18,187 bases of DNA from Alphaproteobacteria bacterium. Lineage in GTDB: Bacteria; Pseudomonadota; Alphaproteobacteria; Sneathiellales; Sneathiellaceae. The notes below the pieces were generated by a model, which made no database searches, was not told where the DNA came from, and saw nothing but the letters and a program-made list of their open reading frames with translations. Below are positions 14,256-18,187 of this stretch, piece by piece. Location: assembly GCA_006226265.1 (NCBI GenBank), contig SBHH01000087.1:1-18187 (forward strand). Direction: 5' to 3'. Each line of letters starts with the position of its first letter. The first letter of the stretch is position 1. The position numbers and the translations under genes are program-made.

Positions 14256-15416
14256 ATGTTGCTGATTTCTGCCCTTTTTTCGCCAAGCTTGCTTGTGTTT
14301 GTTGGCGTTGCGTCGATACCGGTCTTTCTATTCTGGTGCCGCAAGCGCCTGTCGGCGGTCGGGAAGGGGTATTATCTCATTCTTAGCGGTGTTGCGGTTC
14401 TCACTCTTGCCCTGTTCGCCGACTATATGAAGGATGTCCTGATCGGCTTTAACGAGACGGGCGGGCAGACATTCCACTATGCGCTCCAGTTCGAAACGCT
14501 GAACGCCCTGCTGCTTTATCTTCCCGGCAGTATTCTGGTGGCATGGGGATTATCGACCTTCCTGCCGGCGGTCCAGCGCCTGAGTGCGGAAATCGGGCTT
14601 CGCAAGGAAACCGAGCGGGAACTTCTCCAGGCGAAAACCGATGCCGAGATCGCCAATGCCACGAAATCCCAGTTCCTCGCGAATATGAGTCATGAACTCC
14701 GGACGCCCCTTAATGCCATTCTCGGCTTCTCCGACATCCTGAAGAATGAATCTTTCGGCGGCATCGGCATGCCGATCTACAAGGAATATGCGGAGGATAT
14801 CCATTCGTCGGGCAAGCATCTTCTGGATCTGATCAATGATATTCTGGATGTTGCGAAGATCGAGGCGGGCCGGCTGCAACTCAGCGAAGAGGTGATCGAG
14901 GTCAAGTCCGTGGTCAGAACCTGTACCAACATGCTGTCCCTGATGTCGGAGGAGGCCGAGGTCAAGCTGAAGGTCGAGATGCCCGACGATCTGCCGGATC
15001 TCTATGCGGACAATATCCGGTTGCGCCAGATTCTTTCCAATTTGCTGTCGAATGCCCTGAAATTTACCAATCCCGGCGGCTCCGTCACGGTGAAGGCCGG
15101 ATTGAACGAATATGGCGGCCTTTATATCTCCGTTGCGGATACCGGAATCGGCATTGCCGCGGACGATATCGAGACGGCCCTTTCCCAGTTTGGTCAGGTC
15201 AAGAACAAAACCGCACGGAACCAGAACGGCACCGGTCTCGGGCTGTCCCTGGTTCAGTTGATCCTGGAGGAACACGGCGGTACTTTCGAATTTTCGAGTA
15301 CGCCGAATGTCGGCACCCGGGCGACGGCGAATTTCCCCTTCTCCCGTTTGCGCCCGCGCACCTCTGCCCGTCCTGTAAAGAATGCCGGGGATGCCTTTAT
15401 GAAGCGCGAGGCCTGA
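14256..15416 (+). CDS. Membrane sensor histidine kinase
   Basis: This 386-residue protein has two or three N-terminal membrane helices (about 5-27, 38-57 and 83-103), a short coiled linker with no visible PAS or HAMP domain, then a full kinase core. The H-box FLANMSHELRTPLN gives the phospho-acceptor His146, the N-box SNLLSNALKF is at 261-270, the G1 box VADTGIGI at 293-300 and the G2 box GTGLGLSLV at 325-333. IHSSGKHLLDLINDILD after the H-box resembles the dimerisation helix of alphaproteobacterial PleC/DivJ/PdhS kinases. The signal is presumably sensed in or near the membrane. An in-frame stop at 14238-14240 limits the start; the ATG at 14256 has only a weak ribosome site. No response regulator gene is adjacent, so it is an orphan kinase in this window. 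Confidence 0.9.
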   Translation: MLLISALFSPSLLVFVGVASIPVFLFWCRKRLSAVGKGYYLILSGVAVLTLALFADYMKDVLIGFNETGGQTFHYALQFETLNALLLYLPGSILVAWGLSTFLPAVQRLSAEIGLRKETERELLQAKTDAEIANATKSQFLANMSHELRTPLNAILGFSDILKNESFGGIGMPIYKEYAEDIHSSGKHLLDLINDILDVAKIEAGRLQLSEEVIEVKSVVRTCTNMLSLMSEEAEVKLKVEMPDDLPDLYADNIRLRQILSNLLSNALKFTNPGGSVTVKAGLNEYGGLYISVADTGIGIAADDIETALSQFGQVKNKTARNQNGTGLGLSLVQLILEEHGGTFEFSSTPNVGTRATANFPFSRLRPRTSARPVKNAGDAFMKREA

Positions 15417-15418
15417 GT

Positions 15419-15433
15419 ACCGGCCTTGCCGGT
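15419..15433. terminator. Short hairpin between convergent genes, possible weak bidirectional terminator
   Basis: ACCGGC (15419-15424) and GCCGGT (15428-15433) form a perfect 6-bp stem with a 3-nt loop, exactly between the kinase stop and the msrA stop. It lacks a T-tract on either side, so termination is uncertain. Confidence 0.35.
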
Positions 15434-16080
15434 CAGCTGTGCTCGCCGGTCAATCCCTTATGGGCATCCTTGCCCCACAACTCTTCCACCCGCCGGTCTC
15501 GTCCGCAGCTGAAGCGGTAGAATTTATAGCGGACCGGGTTTTTCTGATAGTAATTCTGGTGATAATCCTCGGCCGGATAGAAGGCCGTGGCGGGAATGAT
15601 TTTCGTCGCGACGGGTTTTGGCAACATGCCGGATTTATCCAGTGCGGCTTTGGCGCCCTCGGCAATTTTCTGCTGTTCGTCGTTCATCGTGAAAATGGCG
15701 GTGCGGTAACTGTCGCCCCGGTCGCAAAACTGCCCGCCCGCATCGATCGGATCGACGCTGTGCCAGAAGATATCGATCAGCTCCGCGTAGCTGGCAATCG
15801 CCGGGTCAAAAGTGATTTTGACCGATTCATAATGGCCGCTGCCGCCCGCCGAGACGATCTCGTAATCCGGATTGTCAACATGGCCGCCGGTATAGCCGGA
15901 AACGGTCTCTTTGACGCCCGGCACCTTGTCGAAATCGGATTCGGCGCACCAGAAACACCCCCCTGCGAAAATCGCGGTTTCCGTCTTCTCCGCGGCCGGG
16001 GCTGAAGCCGCGCCCGAAGCGAGAGCCCCCATCCCGATGGCCAGGGAAAGACATAACGCAGTCAAAAATCGACGGCACAT
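15433..16080 (-). CDS. msrA: Peptide-methionine (S)-S-oxide reductase MsrA, exported form
   Basis: This 215-residue MsrA reduces methionine-S-sulfoxide in oxidised proteins. FAGGCFWCAE carries the catalytic Cys42, followed by the family blocks GYTGG, GHYESVKITFDP and FWHSVDP. Asp and Tyr residues in the QFCDRGDSYRTAIF block belong to the active site. Cys192 in FSCGRD near the C-terminus is a likely resolving cysteine. The first 30 residues form a signal peptide: MCRR, a hydrophobic stretch LTALCLSLAIGMGAL, then small residues with an ASA-type cleavage site. The enzyme should therefore act in the periplasm, repairing envelope proteins; an exported MsrA needs an electron donor that is not in the window. 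The ATG at 16080 has an AAAGGAG ribosome site. It converges on the histidine kinase and probably has its own promoter upstream. Confidence 0.93.
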   Translation of the reverse strand: MCRRFLTALCLSLAIGMGALASGAASAPAAEKTETAIFAGGCFWCAESDFDKVPGVKETVSGYTGGHVDNPDYEIVSAGGSGHYESVKITFDPAIASYAELIDIFWHSVDPIDAGGQFCDRGDSYRTAIFTMNDEQQKIAEGAKAALDKSGMLPKPVATKIIPATAFYPAEDYHQNYYQKNPVRYKFYRFSCGRDRRVEELWGKDAHKGLTGEHS

Positions 16081-16366
16081 TCCGGAAAACTCCTTTGATT
16101 AAGCTTTCCGTTAAAACTGGCAAAGACACGCGCAAAATGCCAGAGCATCTCGCGATAAATTGACCGCAAGTGAAGATTGTTGCCGGTGGCAAAAGTCAGG
16201 CGGCCATTATTACTTGCGGCATGACCGGACCGAAAAGGCAGTCGCCCGCCATTGTCATCGGGTTCATTGCCCGGTGGATGCCTCTACAAACGTTGAGCGC
16301 GGGTTGCATGGCTGTCCGGTTGTTCTCCCCTGTTATTGCCTGGACGGCGAAACCAGTCTTCCCGGT
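16081..16366. other. Intergenic region upstream of msrA
   Basis: The 286 bp between the minus-strand aldolase stop and the msrA start hold no convincing gene. A 66-codon plus-strand frame at 16170-16370 shows no ribosome site or known motif. The msrA promoter is expected on the minus strand here, but I cannot place it with confidence. Confidence 0.4.
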
Positions 16367-17140
16367 CTAGTCGGCGTAACCTGGCATCTGACGGTCCAAC
16401 TTTCGCAACAGCGCCTTCCAGGCCATGTCGGCAATGCCGGGCAGGCCGGTCGTGCCCTGCTGCGCAGTCAGATCGCGGACGCTGTCGGCGGGGTAATGCA
16501 GCTTTCGATCTCCCGCAAGGCTCGCGACCTGCATCTCACAGGCCCGTTCGAGAAAATACATTCCCAAGAATGCCTCGGCAACCGAGGGGCCGAGCGCAAG
16601 TGTGCCATGGTTCCAGAGCAGCATGAGGTTCTTGTCGCCCAAATCCTTTTGCAGGCGCGGCCGTTCGGAATGATCGAGGGCGATGCCCTCATATTCGTGA
16701 TAGGCGATCTGTTCGCGGATGACGAGGGATGTCTGGTTGAGCGGCATCAGTCCCTCCTCCTGCGTCGCGACGGCGGTGCCGGCGGCGGTATGCAGATGGA
16801 TGACGCAGGCCGCATCGTGGCGCACCTCATGCACGGCGGAATGGATGGTGAAACCGGCTGGATTCACCGGATAGGCGCTTGTTCCCACGATCTCGCCGTC
16901 CATATCGATCTTGACGAGGGAGGAGGCGGTGATTTCCTCGAACATCATGCCGTAGGGATTGATCAGGAAGTGATCCTCGTCGCCTGGCAGACGGGCCGAA
17001 ATATGGGTGAAGATGAGGTCGTCCCAGCCGAACATGGCGACCAGCCGGTAGGCTGCGGCCAGATCGACCCGGAGTTGCCATTCTTCGTCGCTGACGCTGT
17101 TCTGACGCAAACCATTCTTTTTAATGGGGCTGACACTCAT
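16367..17140 (-). CDS. Class II aldolase/adducin family protein
   Basis: This 257-residue protein spans one class II aldolase/adducin domain. The zinc site is visible as His115 and His117 in CVIHLHTAAG and His178 in LLWNHGTLALG. LIFTHISARLPG and FLINPYGMMFEEITASSLVKID are the N-terminal family blocks. In fuculose-1-phosphate aldolase the catalytic glutamate lies four residues before a conserved histidine (His77); the matching histidine here is His100 in GFTIHSAVH, and the glutamate position is occupied by Gly96. This puts the protein in the adducin-like branch, in which aldol cleavage is not assured; the true reaction is unknown. The first 18 residues are a polar extension. An in-frame ATG at 17140 opens the gene, with an AGGAG-type ribosome site upstream (GAGAGGAGCC). 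It is alone on its strand, 286 bp before msrA. Confidence 0.88.
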   Translation of the reverse strand: MSVSPIKKNGLRQNSVSDEEWQLRVDLAAAYRLVAMFGWDDLIFTHISARLPGDEDHFLINPYGMMFEEITASSLVKIDMDGEIVGTSAYPVNPAGFTIHSAVHEVRHDAACVIHLHTAAGTAVATQEEGLMPLNQTSLVIREQIAYHEYEGIALDHSERPRLQKDLGDKNLMLLWNHGTLALGPSVAEAFLGMYFLERACEMQVASLAGDRKLHYPADSVRDLTAQQGTTGLPGIADMAWKALLRKLDRQMPGYAD

Positions 17141-17367
17141 TCCAGGCTCCTCTCCGTGCGTTATTTTTTATGTCCGGATTCTGCAGAAAGCTGCTGCCGG
17201 GGGCTATCCCTGTTATTTCAGTTTTTGTTAGTTTAACGGATTTATGCCTCCACATCCAACCTTCTCTTTGGGTTAATAAAAGCTAACCTCTTTTTAATAA
17301 TTCTTTGCTAATCCTGTCATTTCTGACCGAAATCCGTTTAACAGAGGAGCCGGAAGGCTTGGGTGGT
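17141..17367. other. AT-rich divergent promoter region
   Basis: The 227 bp between the divergent aldolase and sensor genes are markedly AT-rich. GTTTAACGGATTT at 17231-17243 and AAATCCGTTTAAC at 17330-17342 form a 13-bp inverted repeat with one mismatch, 86 bp apart. GGTTA (17271-17275) and TAACC (17284-17288) form a smaller hairpin followed by a T-run at 17291-17295. I see no clear -35/-10 pair. Confidence 0.45.
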
Positions 17368-18187
17368 ATGGTAAAAAAGATGATGGGAATTTTCCCGAAA
17401 ATGCTGGGAATTTTCCCGAAATGGAAGACGAAGTCCGTGAAAGCGGAGGCCGTTACAGAAACAGCTCAGACGGCAAAGGAAGTCAAATTCACCAAATTCG
17501 GAATTGGTGCACGGCTTCTGGCTGCCTTTTCGGTGGTTACATTGCTGACCATTCTGATGGCTGTCGTCAGCTGGTTCAGCCTCGGGTCCTTGACCAAAGC
17601 GGAGGCTGAGCTGATTGCGACACGTATTCCGTCCATTACGCTTTCTCTCAAGCTTGCCAATGAAACGTCGCAGCTTACCTCTTCCGCGGCGAAGTTGAAG
17701 GCCAGCAAGACGGAATCGGAACGAAACCAGAATTACAAGATTATCAGGGCGTCCATTTCAAGCGTCTCTCAACGTCTGAAAAATATTCAGAAAATCCGGG
17801 GCGGCAACAGCAAGGCCCTCGACGATATGGCAAAGGATCTGGAAGGCCTGTCGAAAAACTTCGCCCGCCTTAATGACGAAGTGAAACATCGTATCACTCT
17901 GAATAAGGAATTGGGCGGTGCGGGACCACGCCTTTCTGTCGACAAGGATATTCTTGATACGGAACTGGGATCCCTTCTCCTGCCGCTTCGCATGGAGATG
18001 ATCCAGAATGCCGACAACTGGAATGAGCTTCTCGATAAATCCGTGAAGGAGGCCCGGGATGGCTCGTCTCCGTCCTATGACACCGATGAACTGTCGGGTA
18101 AAGGGCTAGATCTTCTCAGATTTCAGGAAAGTGTCTTTTCCTTCAAAAGCAAGGGTTACCTGATGATCAGCCTGCTGATTCAGTGCA
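17368..18187 (+). CDS. Sensor protein with TorS-like periplasmic sensing domain, N-terminal part (3' truncated by window edge)
   Basis: The frame opens at ATG 17368 and stays open to the window end, giving 273 residues of a longer protein. Residues 1-45 are a polar cytoplasmic lead, then IGARLLAAFSVVTLLTILMAVVSW is the first membrane helix (about 46-70). The rest is helical with LIATRIPSITLSLKLANETSQL (about 82-103) and RFQESVFSFKSKGYLMISLLIQ at the end, which match the four-helix TorS-type sensing domain found in hybrid histidine kinases, as I know the family. The second membrane helix, HAMP and output domain lie beyond the window, so a kinase is likely but a chemoreceptor cannot be excluded. 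The lead contains a 21-bp tandem repeat. The start has a purine-rich GGAAGG about 10 nt upstream; ATG at 17380 is an alternative. Confidence 0.78.
   Translation, partial: MVKKMMGIFPKMLGIFPKWKTKSVKAEAVTETAQTAKEVKFTKFGIGARLLAAFSVVTLLTILMAVVSWFSLGSLTKAEAELIATRIPSITLSLKLANETSQLTSSAAKLKASKTESERNQNYKIIRASISSVSQRLKNIQKIRGGNSKALDDMAKDLEGLSKNFARLNDEVKHRITLNKELGGAGPRLSVDKDILDTELGSLLLPLRMEMIQNADNWNELLDKSVKEARDGSSPSYDTDELSGKGLDLLRFQESVFSFKSKGYLMISLLIQC
17380..17421 (+). repeat. Tandem 21-bp repeat in the coding start of the sensor gene
   Basis: Two head-to-tail copies (17380-17400 and 17401-17421) differ by one base and encode MMGIFPK and MLGIFPK. Each contains GGGAATTTTCCC, a near-palindrome with 5-bp arms, so each copy can also form a small hairpin in the message just after the start codon. 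Confidence 0.85.

Noticed and set aside
16160..17236. Long plus-strand frame over the aldolase gene and msrA upstream region
   Set aside because: It is the antisense shadow of the class II aldolase; its translation has no family motifs.
17231..17295. CtrA-type TTAA-N7-TTAA sites before the sensor gene
   Set aside because: Several TTAA words occur in this AT-rich stretch, but none shows both halves with correct 7-bp spacing; TTAATAAAAGCTAACC is off consensus in the second half.

Overview
This window reads as an ordinary accessory or housekeeping stretch of an alphaproteobacterial chromosome, possibly from a marine or environmental lineage near Rhodospirillales or Sneathiellales. That placement is inference from moderately high GC with G/C-rich third codon positions, an alphaproteobacterial-type betaine-homocysteine methyltransferase with a basic tail, a PleC/DivJ/PdhS-like histidine kinase core and a FNR/FixK-type box. 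I see no rRNA, tRNA, CRISPR array, transposase or phage gene.

Layout. 1-921 (+): the end of an MBL-fold hydrolase and a glutathione S-transferase. 943-3819 (-): a gene run of class V aminotransferase, small DUF4389 membrane protein and betaine-homocysteine methyltransferase. 3907-6392 (-): two MFS transporters of different families, separated by 2 nt. 6680-8829 (+): a third MFS transporter followed by a short-chain dehydrogenase, with a long imperfect hairpin over the dehydrogenase stop codon. 8905-9744 (+): a pirin closed by a strong terminator. 9847-11079 (+): an Old Yellow Enzyme-type flavin reductase. 11173-11646 (+): a small four-helix membrane protein behind a perfect FNR/FixK-type box. 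11667-12275 (-) and 12388-12969 (+): a DsbA-like 2-hydroxychromene-2-carboxylate isomerase homologue and a PhnZ/MIOX-like HD-domain protein, divergent across a shared operator-like palindrome. 13000-13914 (-): an EamA/DMT permease. 14256-15416 (+): a membrane histidine kinase. 15433-16080 (-): an exported methionine sulfoxide reductase A. 16367-17140 (-): a class II aldolase/adducin protein. 17368 to the window end (+): the start of a sensor protein with a TorS-like sensing domain.

How it fits together. There is no single obvious pathway. The left part touches betaine/one-carbon and glycine/serine/glyoxylate chemistry (methyl transfer from betaine to homocysteine, and a PLP aminotransferase). 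The middle part is rich in small-molecule transport and redox or detoxification enzymes (three MFS proteins, SDR, pirin, flavin reductase, GST, DsbA-like isomerase, MsrA). The right part holds signalling. The items most worth checking are regulatory or structural: the FNR-type box before an orphan membrane protein, the 18-bp palindrome between the isomerase and HD genes, the orphan terminator hairpin at 14087-14118, and active-site substitutions in the aminotransferase, HD and aldolase proteins. I found no convincing undescribed multi-gene system.
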